Assembly: GCF_004210375.1 (NCBI RefSeq)
Contig: NC_134834.1
Location: 162,521,290 to 162,585,289, forward strand
Length of the DNA: 64,000 nucleotides
Direction of reading: 5' to 3'
Source: Tachypleus tridentatus
Lineage: Eukaryota; Arthropoda; Merostomata; Xiphosura; Limulidae
In this document: positions 11,689 to 21,749 of the stretch, one piece after another
Numbering within the stretch: position 1 is the stretch's first letter
Layout of the letters: each line of letters begins with the position of its first letter
Translations under genes and position numbers: made by a program
The notes under the pieces: model-generated
Databases searched by the model: none
Seen by the model: the letters and a program-made list of their open reading frames with translations, nothing else
What the model was told of the DNA's origin: nothing

Positions 11689-14600
11689 GTAAGTACCAAG
11701 CTAGCACTGAAAGAAACATTTGTACCGCAAAATATAAGCTTTATGATATTGTCCTATTCCAGTCTTTACTGAAGACTGTTCAAAATTCTTAACATGCCGT
11801 AATTCATTTATTTGTGATTTCGTAATGTTATTTGTGGTTTCATAATGATACATTGGCTACAGTTACACAAAGAGATGGCATTTTTATTCCATACATTGAA
11901 TATTCTAGTACTGTTTTTCTTTTTATTTTCATATAGTCAAGGCCCAGCATGGCCAGATGGGTTAAGGCGTGCGATTCGTAATATGATTGTCGCGGGTTCG
12001 CATCCCCGTCGCGCCAAACATGCTCGCCCTTTCAGCTGTGGGGGCGTTACAATGTTACGATCAATCCCACTATTCGTTGGTAAAAGAGTAGTCCAAGAGT
12101 TGGCGGTGGGCTGTGATGACTAGCTGCATTCCCTCTATTCTTACACTGCTAAATTAGGGACGGCTAGCACAGATAGCTCTCGAGTAGCTTTGTGCGAAAT
12201 TCAAAAACAAGCAAACATATAGTCAATACCATTTACCCCAAGTGGTTCAGCAGTAACTCTAAAAACCTGGTTTCGATATCCGTGGTGGACATACCACAGA
12301 TAACTCATTGTAAATCTTTGTGCTTACAGACGACAATGTTTGTATCCAAAAAGTTGTTTGGTATTTTTTAACCTCTTAAATGAACTCTACTTCGTTTGTT
12401 TTCTTGATGTTATTAAGTTAGATACTTTTTGTTGCTGAAGTGAAACATTTGGTCCATTTGAAACTGTGGTTGTTGGAAAAATGGTCTCGTTTAAATAGTT
12501 GATCCTTTTAACTCCTCATTCAGGATCGTTCGGTTATAAAACGTTTCTTACAACAATTTATTCTATATAATTGCACAATCTTCTAGTCGCTTTACGACTG
12601 TGCAAGAAACATTTTACTGTACATAATTATGCAACCTGCATCTCATATTTCAGAAGATGTATATATATATATGTGTGTAGAATACATACACCTTCTGGTG
12701 GATTGGTTGGTTCGTTTGTCTTACAGAAAAGCCACAATGAATTGTCTATTGTGTCCACCGCGGATATTCGATTCACGGATTTTAGGGTTGAAATTCCATA
12801 GACTTGCTGCTGTCCCACAGGGCTTCCCGCTGTCTCATCAGTAAGTCTGATGAAAATTTCTAACGCTAAAAATCGAGTTTCGATAGCCGCGATGTGCAGA
12901 GCACAGACTGACTATTGTGTATCTTTGCGCTTAGCAACAAACGAATGAAATACATATCAGTTGTGTTTTAAACGTAACTTCTTTTATAAAGCTTTTATTA
13001 CTTTTTAATTTTTTTGTGAAAAGAGGCAATGAAATCATCGTTTCTTATAAAAAAAAATTACCTGTGGATTCCGACCCAGTAAAACGGCTTTAAATGTGAC
13101 TGTATAATTTGATGTATATTCATTATTGCCTCTCAGATTACTACTGTATTGATAAACAGAAATACTAAGTTGTAGGTATAGAATTAGACTTATTATTTTC
13201 AGCTCCGATTTTCTTTTATGCTTTCATCTCATAGGAAATATTAACTATGAAATATATTTTCTTTGTGTTAACAGGTTCTTTACCTGATGTTCTTGTGTGC
13301 TGGAATTGTTCATACTTTAACAGTATCAAACGACACTCGTAAGTAAACGACGATTTATATGTTCTTGGTAAATTTTACTGAAAAACAAACCCAGGTCACT
13401 CTTTTAAAAGTGTGTCGTTAAAAGTGTTTTCTTTTTCAGAATAAAAATTGAGGTGTAGTAAGCTGAAGCTCAGGTAATAAGCTAACTCCAAAAGGAAAAA
13501 ACAATGATTGAAACTAAGCAAATTAAAATCTATAGGGCCCGACATGGCCAAACGTGTTAAGGCGTTCGATTTGTAATCCGAGGGTCGCGGGTTCGAATCC
13601 AGGTCGCACCAAACATGCTCGCTCTTTCAGCCGTGGGAGCGTTATAATGTTACGGTCAATCCCACTATTCGTTGGTAAAAGAGTAGCCCAAGAGTTGGCG
13701 GTGGGTGGTGACGACTAGCTGCCTTCCCTCTAGTCTTACACTACTAAATTAGGGACGGTAGCGCAGATAGCCCTCGAGTAGCTTTGCGAGAAATTCAAAA
13801 ACAAACAAACAAAACAAAAATCTATAATTAAAATTCAGTAACTGGAAAATAATTATTCAAAGATTTTTGATAAGCTCCATGTATAACATGCTAGTTTAGC
13901 CTCTAGAGTTTTGAATGTGAAAAACGTTGGTGTTTTAGATAAAAAGACTTGTTTAATGTATAACTATAGAAATATCAAGGGTGGAATACAATCATATGAA
14001 ATTATATATGCATGTATTTTCTAAAAAAATGTGGACTAATATCAAGCCGGATCCGAACCCTCAACTCAGCTTTACAGATGGATATTATACCCATTTATAA
14101 AGTACAGGGTGTTGAAGCCCTTAGATGTCAGCTTTTACTTCCCTCTTAAGTTTTCAGAAAAATGCTTTGTACGATGTATTTACTTGTTGAGATATTCTCG
14201 AAAACGTATTCGTGTACGCTACTCACTAGTTCTAGTGATATTCAAGTACTTTTATTTAACATTTTAAAAGGCTGAGCATGGCCAGGTGGTTAAGACACTT
14301 GACTCTTAATCTTAGGGTGACCGGTTCTCATCCCTGTCGCACCAAACATGCTCGTCCTTTCAGCCGTTTGACGTTATAATGTAACAATCAATCCCACTAT
14401 TCGTTGGTAAAAAAATAACGGATGCGACGGTGGGTGGTGATGACTAGTTGCCTTCCATGTAGTCTTATAATACTAAATTAGGGCGGCTAGCGCAGATAGC
14501 CTTTGTGTATCTTTGCGCGAAATTCCAAAAAAACGAAACGGCTTTTTAAATAACGTAATTATGTTACAAGCCTGAACAATACTGGACACATAGCCAATGT

Positions 14601-17600
14601 ACAGTATTAGAAATATTTTACAGTTGTTAAAATTTCTCTCGCAGTCTAAGCCAGTAATTAATTGAGAATTTATTTTCTTTTCAGCGTTATTCTGTTTTAG
14701 TCTCCTACTGGCGTTATTCTCAAGTCTCTGCGTAATCTCTTCTTTTCTATTATTCTATGGAATTTTTACTGTAAGTTTTGCTATAGTTGTTTTTTATTAT
14801 TAACAGAGCAGAAAGAGCTAGTTGTAGTTTAGCCACCATAAAGAAAACACTGGCGAACTTTTAATAGTTAACATATATATAGAGATACCTTAAATATACA
14901 ATTTTTAACATTGAGTACGATAGTACTAGAATATATCTAATACCAAGTTGGGGTCTCTAAAATACATATTGTTATAAAAATAATGTAAATACACTACTTA
15001 CTGTAGAATGCAATTAACGTTTTTAGAACATTTGTTTAATATTTAGAATATTTAAAGCCAGAGTTCAAAGATTAGGATACTGGAATTTTTTTTAGATTTG
15101 TAACCATTGTTTACAGTTTAAACAAAACAGGGTTGTGTTAAGCAAGTTGTTTTAGATTGAAATATTAGACGTTTTAAAATTTACATCCATTTAAAATGGA
15201 CTTTCATAGATTGTGAAGTGTTTTCTGTATTAACTAAAATTTGCGTATTAAATACAAAATTGATGTTTTAGCTAAGAATTAATATTGTAGAGAATGATAT
15301 CGGTGTTTAAATATGTAGAATTAAAATATGGAATAAGTAAATAAGGTGACGAACGGTGTAACATAAAGTACTTGTACGTATGTAGGAGCTGTACAGCAAA
15401 AACTGTTGCTGTACGTAAATTTACGAAGTGTACAAAATGAAGTTACATTTGTTCGTAAATAAATAAACTGTACAGCAAAATTTGTCACTTGTACGAATTA
15501 TTAGGAACATTACTGTATAAAGAGTTGTTTGTACGTAAGGCTACAAATTGTATGAGAGAAAGTGGTGTTTATACGTAAGGCTAGGAATTGTATAACAATA
15601 TTGGTGTTTATACGTTTGGTTAGGAACCCTAAAAACAGTAACAGTACTTGATACTTTAAAACTTAGAGGATGTTTATAGACTGGTGTGTGGTCGCAACGT
15701 AAAGTGAATGTTCGTTATAATAAAATTATGTTTCTAAAAAATTAATTTATTTTCATTACGAATATTTAAAGTTAACAATTAAGCCAAGGTGTAATTTTCG
15801 GATGTGTTTTTTTTTTTACCCTTAAAGCAGATAAGTGGTGTTTGTAAAATATAAAACTTATATTTGCTGAAGACAAAGGATGTTGGGAGTTTTGAACTGA
15901 TTAGCACGCACACCTTTAACAAAATAAGTTTACGGTAAGTTTGATCAAACCGGATTGAAATATCAAAAACAGACACTTTTCAGACGCAAACTATAATCTA
16001 ATCATCTGCCCTTCAATCCATGAAGCATCAATGATTTTTTACTCATTCGGCCTACTTCGTGTGTAAGTAAATTGTGTTTTACTTCGACCAATGATCTACT
16101 GACTTAGTTGTTACACATAATCAACTGGTTTATTGGTACTACTCAGATGGACGTGTGTAAGACTTCAAATGAGTATTGATAAGTTGACTGCAGAATCATG
16201 GGACATGTCTTGAAATGTTTCCTTGAACATACTTGTTTATTTTGAGGTAACTCAGATAAACGACAAGTGCTGGGGTTTATTGGATAGCACACCAAGAAAA
16301 GTTTTTAGTTGCTCATTAATTTAAGTCGAAATTCGATTTTTTTTTATAAACAAATTAATTAGGCCTAATCACCTCACCACAAACATGAAAATTCACACTT
16401 AATTCAGGTATTTTTATAAAAGAAATGTTCAAGTAGTTGTAGATTTTGTACACGTGTAATTACATTAGTGAACTGTGACTAAGTCACATGGTGAGCTGTG
16501 ATTGAGAGAACTCGCAAGTGTAATAAATCAGTCATATGGTAAGAGGTAACTGAAATACTTCGCAAATGTAATAAACAATCGCATGAGCAGTAAGTCTCGT
16601 TCGTACTCCCGCGTCTAAAAATTGTCGCCTCGGTCAAAGACGAAGGCTTCATATTTCCCACATTTACCACCAGATGACGTGACATTAGAGGCTCACTATT
16701 TTGCCGCAATAGCAGACAGCCAATACGTTGTACAAAAGGGCGTGTTGCTAGGCCGCCATGACAGACAGCCATGGTGTCATAGGATTGAAATTGTAACTTA
16801 ATACCAAACAGTTATGTATATATATACCATCTTTAGGTCCCCAAGACATAATGACCCACAACGTGTTTATAATTAATCAGTTTAATTAATTCCATAGTTA
16901 AATAAAATATTCTGAAAAGAACATTTAACTGTAATTCGTTAATCAATTAAATAAATCAAGCTCTGAAAAGGATGCATAACACCAGTTCATTAGTTAACTA
17001 AACAACCTATTACTGCTTATTTCCTTTAACGTTAAGTGCAAGAGTGTATGATTGTGCAACCATAATACATATACAAGCAAAGAGCAACTGCTAAAGTCAG
17101 AAGCAGCCGGAGGTAGTTTTTAAAATGTCTTCGAAGAAACCCAACACCTCAAGGAGCCCAAAATCGACCCAGTGAGAAATTCGAGGGTAGAGGGTTCAAA
17201 TCACTGTAATACCAAACACGCTCGCCCTTTAAACCGTGGAGGCATTATAATGTGATGATTACTCCCACTATTCGTTGGTAAAAGAGTAGACCAAGAGTTG
17301 GCAGTGGGTGGTGTTAAATATTTTCCTTCCGTCTAGTCAGACCCGGCATGACCAAGTGGTTAAAGTGCTGGACTTGTAATCCGAGGGTCAGGGGTTCGAA
17401 TCCTCGTCACACCAAACATGCTCGTCCTTCCAGCCGTGAGACGTTATAATGCGTCGGGTATTCCTACTATTCGTTGGTAAAAGAGTAGCCCAAGAGTTGG
17501 CAGTGGACGGTGATGACTATCTACCTTCCCTCTAACACTGCTAAATTAGGGATGGCTAGCGCAGATAGCTCTAGTGTAGCTTTGAGCGAAATTCAAAAAC

Positions 17601-20600
17601 AAACAAATCGACCCAGGGTACACTTTTAGACAAATTTATTGAAAATACTTGCGCTGCTACGCGGAGAACCCATAGGTGAATGAAAGAGGCATTTCGTTTC
17701 TCTGAAGACATTTTAAAAGCTACCTCCATCTTTTACCACTACCCCAAGCAAAGCAGTTTAATTAAAATGAGAATACGACGTGGGTTGAAATTACTTTTTT
17801 GTAAAACGCAGGAATTTTTACATAAAAGAAGGATAAATAGTCATTGTCTGCACTGATACTTAATTTTACATACGCTGTTGTTTACGTGCTCAACACTGGA
17901 TGCTAACACTTATAATTAGGCGAAATCGTACTTTTATGACGAGATGTTGAATTTATTTGGTAAAACATTATGTTTATTTCACATTCAACACGTTTCGCTG
18001 TTTCAGAAAATTTTAAATAGGTCTCTAGCTTTAAATTCGTGATAACGTTGTAAAAAAAATAGTATTTCTCTTTTATGGGTATTGCACAGTTTCTTCTGTA
18101 TCCATGAAACTTTACACGTGCGTCTCAGAGCATTAATTTGATTGGTTCCCTTAAGAAACACGTAAGTGTTCATGTAGGCAAAAAACAATAAATCAGTATA
18201 ATAACTTCAAACTCTTATTATAGTTCTACAACACTATCAAAACTAAACTGGCAGTATCAATGTCTGCAGGCATATTTCATTTGAAATGGCTTTGATTACA
18301 CAAGGAAAAAAATGAATTAGATTTTGCACTCAATATGACAAGAATTAAATATTTGTTGTTGATGTTCTTTATTTAATATTCGTACAGAATAATCGTTTTC
18401 TACTGTTGCCATGGTTAATGTGTATTGTTCTAACAACAATACTGGAAGTTACGACGTCCTTCTACTACTTTCCTCAAGTGGTGAGTTACTAATATTAGAG
18501 TTGTTTTTCTGTTATACTCGATGTTCACTCTACATATTCAAGAAGTGGAACTTGGTAGACATCACTTTCATTTTACAAAAACAAGATGAATGTTTCATAT
18601 CAATAACTAAGGGCAATGTTGAAATAGCAAAGTATATGTAAAGTAATGAATTTTGATATGAAAATTTAAAATAAGAATTGAAAATACAATTTATATCAAT
18701 GGTTTCCATAGTTTCACTTTGCTCATAAATCCTCATGTGGTACGAAATACAAAAAAGGTGGCCCGGCATGGCCAAGCGCGTAAGGCGCGCGACTCGTAAT
18801 CCGAGGGTCGCGGGTTCGCGCCCGCGTCGCGCTAAACATGCTCGCCCTCCCAGCCGTGGGGGCGTATAATGTGACGATCAATCCCACTTTTCGTTGGTAA
18901 AAGAGTAGCCCAAGAGTTGGCGGTGGGTGGTGATGACTAGCTGCCTTCCCTCTAGTCTTACACTGCTAAATTAGGGACGGCTAGCACAGATAGCCCTCGA
19001 GTAGCTTTGTGCGAAATTCCAAAAACAAACAAACAAACAATACAAAAAAGGTTTCAATAACGTTTCAGTAAATATGTAATAAGAACATGTATATGGTTGG
19101 AAGTTAATTGTTCTGTAGTTTAAAATCTACAAACATAACTTAAAGCTTCCAAATAAGATGTAATATTTCAAAGGTTTTACAGTGGTAGATTGTATTTTCA
19201 ACGCACCTGTCATTACAGATGTTACACACATAATCTAAATAACATTTCCGCAATGATGTAAATAATTTGGAAAGTTATCAACAACTTACAATATAACTTC
19301 ACTTTCAATTATGCAACACAAGAGTCAGTGTTGTTTAAATTTTCAGAAATATATTGAATTGTCTTTTGTTCCATTACAGACATTCGATCCATTCCTTGCA
19401 ATTTTCTTCTTGTGTGACGTTCTGATATGTTCCATCAACGTGAGCTCATATTCTATTTTTATTTTTTGGTAACTTTTTGTGGCTTTCATGTTTTCGAAAT
19501 GAAAAGGTGGGTGTTAACAGTTTACGATTGAACTTATGAAATTATAGTAATTAACGTATGGCAACATGTTTACTGTTTTATAGCAATAAAAATAAAGAAG
19601 AAAGTCTAAGCTAGAGAAAATGAGTCATTATGAATAAAAGTGGGTCTATTTTTTAAACCCACAAGTGAGTGTCTTGATTTAATCTTTATGCTAAGATTTT
19701 TGTCTCTTGTATGTAACGAGATTAAAGTTATATGAACTTTAATGTATTATAAATAGGTTTGCTTTCTCCTTTTAGGTGTACTCATTATTGTGTGTGTCTT
19801 CGCAATATCAGGACTATAAAGCAGACGAAAGAATTTTCAAGGTGATCTGTTATATTACAATCTAATAAAACTTGACACTGACAGATTAGTTGAGGTTTGT
19901 GAGAATGTTATACTTACATAAGCGAGGACAGAGAAAACGGTCAGCTAATTTCACTTTTTTTTAAATCTGGAGTTCTTCTGTATTTCTAATTGCTGTAGTA
20001 CAACGAAAAATTGGTTTGTTTTGATTTCGAGCAAAGCTACGCGAGGGCTATCTGCGCTAGCTGTCCATAATTTAGCAGTATAAGAGGAAAGGCAGCTAGT
20101 CATCACCACCTACCGCCAACTCTGGGGTTATTCTTTAACCAACGAAGAGTGGGATTGACCGGCACATTATAACGCCCCAAACATGCTTGTGGGGGCGTTA
20201 TAATGTATGGTCAGTCCCCGTGACCCACAGATTACGAGTCGAGTGCCTTAACCACCTGGCCATGCCGGGCACAACGAAAAATACTCGACGTTTAATTTAT
20301 TATAAGGTCTAAGTCCTCTAAATGAAATCTCGTAGTTAAAGAACGCATAAATTGTGTTTTCCCTTTTGTTTATTTGGCACAGCGGCATGTCTGCGGATTC
20401 CGACTAGAAAGCCGGTTTCGATACCCTTGGTGGGCAGAGTACAGATAACCCAATGTGTAGCTTTGTGCTTAATTCCAAACAAAAATACAATCTTGTTACT
20501 TTTATTTTTAAAATGATAGAAAGATCAAGATAAAAAGAAATTTGGCGAGGTACGAATAATTTATTCTGCCCAAAAGTTGTATACGTAAATTTTGCATGTT

Positions 20601-21462
20601 AGATTGATTTCACGTATTAGAAGAAAAACAAAACAAAATGGTTCTGTAGTTGTGTGAATGCAACGAAAATGCACTGAACTCACACAGTGTGAGAAAAAAT
20701 AAAACAATTACGAAATTTGAATTAGAGACTAATGTAAACGGATATTCATAATTCTGATGCCGATTTAAAAGTTTAACGCGAGTTAATCTTTAACTAACAT
20801 AACTATGATTTTGATAAATAACCTATGTAAAAAAATTCTATACACATTGTTTTCTATACAAACACCTCGGATGAAAATGTTACAAAACAACAGAAAGATA
20901 AACTGACGAAAAACATTATCGAAGATTCACACACCACTTTGTTTTTTTCAAAACATTGTTCAAGTTAGAAAGATGTCTGGTACTGTATATCTTCCAGCCA
21001 TATAAAATTTAGTTCTTTTGTTATGGTAGTGATATAACTGTTCAACACTGTTTCGTGGGTTTAAAGTCCAAATGACCTTAATAAATTAAACATCACCATT
21101 TATTTAGTTTATTTTTGTTGACTGTAGGCACGGAAAGTGTGTGCGTGTGTATATATATATATATACTTATTTATTGTTTTTTTAATAATGACGTATACAA
21201 CATTAATAATTACAATATGTGTGTGTTTAATCAGACCTAAGCCTAATAGGAACGTAATTATACATTGAGGTATCTATTCCATTTAGTTTTGAGTTGATTG
21301 TAGATTATGATACCAATAAAAACACGTTGACGGAATCCATTTATCCTCTTTATTTTGAAGGAATTTTTATTTCAGAATAGATTAGATGACCGAATGGATT
21401 ATGTAGAACCCCAGGGACCGATTTATTATTCAAGTGGAGAAAAGTTCAATAAAACATTTTAG
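11614..21462 (+). CDS. Four-transmembrane protein, LAPTM/DUF4728-like, 7 coding exons, 176 aa
   Basis: Seven exons with GT-AG borders join in one frame: 11614-11688, 13275-13338, 14685-14770, 18388-18480, 19381-19440, 19776-19841 and 21376-21462, total 531 nt with ATG and TAG. The protein starts MGILKSCCCCKSLKTGSVAC. A cysteine-rich cytosolic start followed by a TG and a first helix is what I know from the LAPTM4/5 (Mtp) and insect DUF4728 groups of small four-helix membrane proteins. Hydrophobic segments lie at about residues 18-42, 48-75, 79-103 and 107-134. The tail (about 135-176) is polar and rich in Y, D and E, without an obvious PPxY motif. Family placement rests on architecture and the N-terminal pattern and is not proven. 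Likely location is the plasma membrane or endolysosome. Introns 1-3 and the last two contain SINEs or tandem repeats. The donor after exon 6 (GTGATC) is weak. Confidence 0.8.
11941..12215 (+). mobile_element. SINE A in intron 1
   Basis: Full-length copy flanked by the exact 11-bp target duplication CATATAGTCAA (11930-11940 and 12216-12226). The plus-strand open frame at 11845-12123 runs through the SINE and is not a gene. Confidence 0.95.
12237..12330 (+). mobile_element. SINE B, degraded
   Basis: Starts CCCCAAGTGGTTCAGCAGTA, then CTCTAAAAACC, GTTTCGATATCCGTGGTGGA and a CTTTGTGCTTA end. It lies about 10 bp after the SINE A target duplication. Confidence 0.75.
12860..12950 (+). mobile_element. 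SINE B, 5'-truncated
   Basis: Only the part from AACGCTAAAAATCGAGTTTC to GTATCTTTGCGCTTAGCAAC is present. Confidence 0.65.
13275..13338 (+). CDS. Exon 2 of the four-transmembrane protein gene
   Basis: 64 nt after acceptor AACAG, donor GTAAGT at 13339. Encodes VLYLMFLCAGIVHTLTVSND plus T, completing helix 1; it ends with the first base of a split Pro codon. The NDT may be an N-glycosylation sequon (N-D-T) in the first extracellular or lumenal loop. Confidence 0.8.
13535..13816 (+). mobile_element. SINE A in intron 2
   Basis: Full-length copy, head GGGCCCGACATGGCC and an intact B box GGTTCGAATCC. Target duplication AAAATCTATA at 13525-13534 and 13817-13826. Confidence 0.93.
14270..14535 (+). 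mobile_element. SINE A in intron 2
   Basis: Full-length but more diverged than its neighbours (B box GGTTCTCATCC). No clear target duplication. Confidence 0.9.
14685..14770 (+). CDS. Exon 3 of the four-transmembrane protein gene
   Basis: 86 nt after a pyrimidine-rich acceptor TTTTCAG, donor GTAAGT at 14771. Encodes helix 2, from PLFCFSLLLALFSSLCV to YGIFT. It restores phase 0. Confidence 0.8.
15350..15635. repeat. Degenerate tandem repeat, about 40-bp period, about 7 units
   Basis: Units share TGTACGTAAGGCTA followed by GAAYTGTAYAGCAAAA and a TTGTTTGTAC-type end. Later units change GTAC to ATAC. Heavy divergence suggests age. Confidence 0.6.
15640..16460. other. Intron 3, no feature recognised
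   Basis: AT-rich intronic sequence without a supported exon. Confidence 0.5.
16580..16790. promoter_or_regulatory. Possible GC-richer regulatory segment in intron 3
   Basis: This stretch is richer in C, G and CpG than its surroundings. It contains TGACGTGA (CRE/ATF-like, about 16676), AGCCAATAC, GGGCGTG, GTTGCTAGG (RFX X-box-like) and GCCGCCATGAC (YY1-like in reverse), packed in about 90 bp. A minus-strand open frame (16479-16772) overlaps it but resembles no protein I know. It could be an alternative promoter, an enhancer, or chance. Confidence 0.3.
17173..17604 (+). mobile_element. Dimeric SINE A within one target duplication
   Basis: A partial unit (17173-17339, missing the first half of the tRNA-like head and the last third) is joined directly to a full unit (17340-17604, head GACCCGGCATGACC). 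The duplication AAATCGACCCAG lies at 17161-17172 and again only after the second unit, at 17605-17616. The missing 3' part of the first unit does not reappear, so this is not one SINE inserted into another. Confidence 0.9.
17640..18387. other. End of intron 3, no feature recognised
   Basis: AT-rich sequence leading to the exon 4 acceptor. Nothing else is supported. Confidence 0.5.
18388..18480 (+). CDS. Exon 4 of the four-transmembrane protein gene
   Basis: 93 nt, acceptor CGTACAG, donor GTGAGT at 18481. Encodes NNRFLLLPWLMCIVLTTILE and on to FPQV, helix 3. The reading frame starting at 18411 is an out-of-frame overlap. Confidence 0.8.
18760..19038 (+). mobile_element. SINE A in intron 4, little diverged
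   Basis: Full-length, with GC-rich head (GGCGCGCGACTCGTAATCC) and target duplication AATACAAAAAAGGT at 18746-18759 and 19039-19052 (14 bp). The intact duplication and head suggest a young insertion. Confidence 0.95.
19381..19440 (+). CDS. Exon 5 of the four-transmembrane protein gene
   Basis: 60 nt, acceptor CCATTACAG, donor GTGAGC at 19441. Encodes TFDPFLAIFFLCDVLICSIN, the first part of helix 4. Confidence 0.8.
19776..19841 (+). CDS. Exon 6 of the four-transmembrane protein gene
   Basis: 66 nt, acceptor CCTTTTAG, weak donor GTGATC at 19842. Encodes VYSLLCVSSQYQDYKADERI plus FK, the end of helix 4 and the start of the cytosolic tail. Confidence 0.75.
20012..20270 (-). mobile_element. SINE A in intron 6, minus orientation
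   Basis: Target duplication ACAACGAAAAAT at 20000-20011 and 20271-20282. The body has an odd local rearrangement near 20165-20220, where the GGCGTTATAATG segment occurs in both orientations around AAACATGCTTG. Confidence 0.93.
20370..20490 (+). mobile_element. SINE B in intron 6
   Basis: GGCACAGCGGCATGTCTGCG, a GTTTCGATACCC box and a GTAGCTTTGTGCTTAATTCC end. Confidence 0.8.
20500..21375. other. End of intron 6, no gene
   Basis: AT-rich. A GTGTGCGTGTGTATATATATAT simple-repeat tract lies at about 21138-21165. Confidence 0.5.
21376..21462 (+). CDS. Exon 7 (last) of the four-transmembrane protein gene
   Basis: 87 nt including TAG, acceptor TTTTTATTTCAG. Encodes 28 residues, NRLDDRMDYVEPQGPIYYSS and on to KFNKTF. 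The YVEP and PIYY tyrosines may be sorting or signalling sites (inference). Confidence 0.78.
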   Translation, partial: NRLDDRMDYVEPQGPIYYSSGEKFNKTF

Positions 21463-21685
21463 TACAAAACAATACACAGAGGGCTAATCGCAATCTATAA
21501 GGACAAAACACATATGCTAATACAATAGCGTGTGGTTGCAGCTGCGATCTACATGTAACGTCACGAGAGAAACGTTTAGTACCAATATGTTTAATTCCTG
21601 GCAAACATTCTACCATTCGACGCATAATCACCTCAGGTAGAATTATAAATATACGTGGCACAGTTTTTTTTTTCCAAAGGGTAAT

Positions 21686-21735
21686 TTAGCGCAGATGGCC
21701 TCGAGTGGCTTTGCGCGAAATTCAAAACAAACAAA
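21686..21735 (+). mobile_element. SINE A, extreme 5' truncation (50 bp)
   Basis: Only the last 50 bases, from TTAGCGCAGATGGCC to the CAAACAAA tail, are present, yet a perfect 12-bp target duplication CCAAAGGGTAAT brackets them (21674-21685 and 21736-21747). Such truncation with a target duplication is the signature of LINE-type target-primed reverse transcription. Confidence 0.93.
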
Positions 21736-21749
21736 CCAAAGGGTAATAT

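Noticed and set aside
11845-12123. Open frames through SINE A copies (also at 8254-8502, 52526-52723 and 60870-61067)
   Set aside because: They share the same SINE-encoded C-terminal sense (LFVGKRVAQELAVGG type) because they read the same repeat.
16479-16772. A 97-residue minus-strand frame in intron 3
   Set aside because: Part of it reads short degenerate repeats (around 16480-16570), and no domain is recognisable; the segment is reported as possible regulatory sequence instead.
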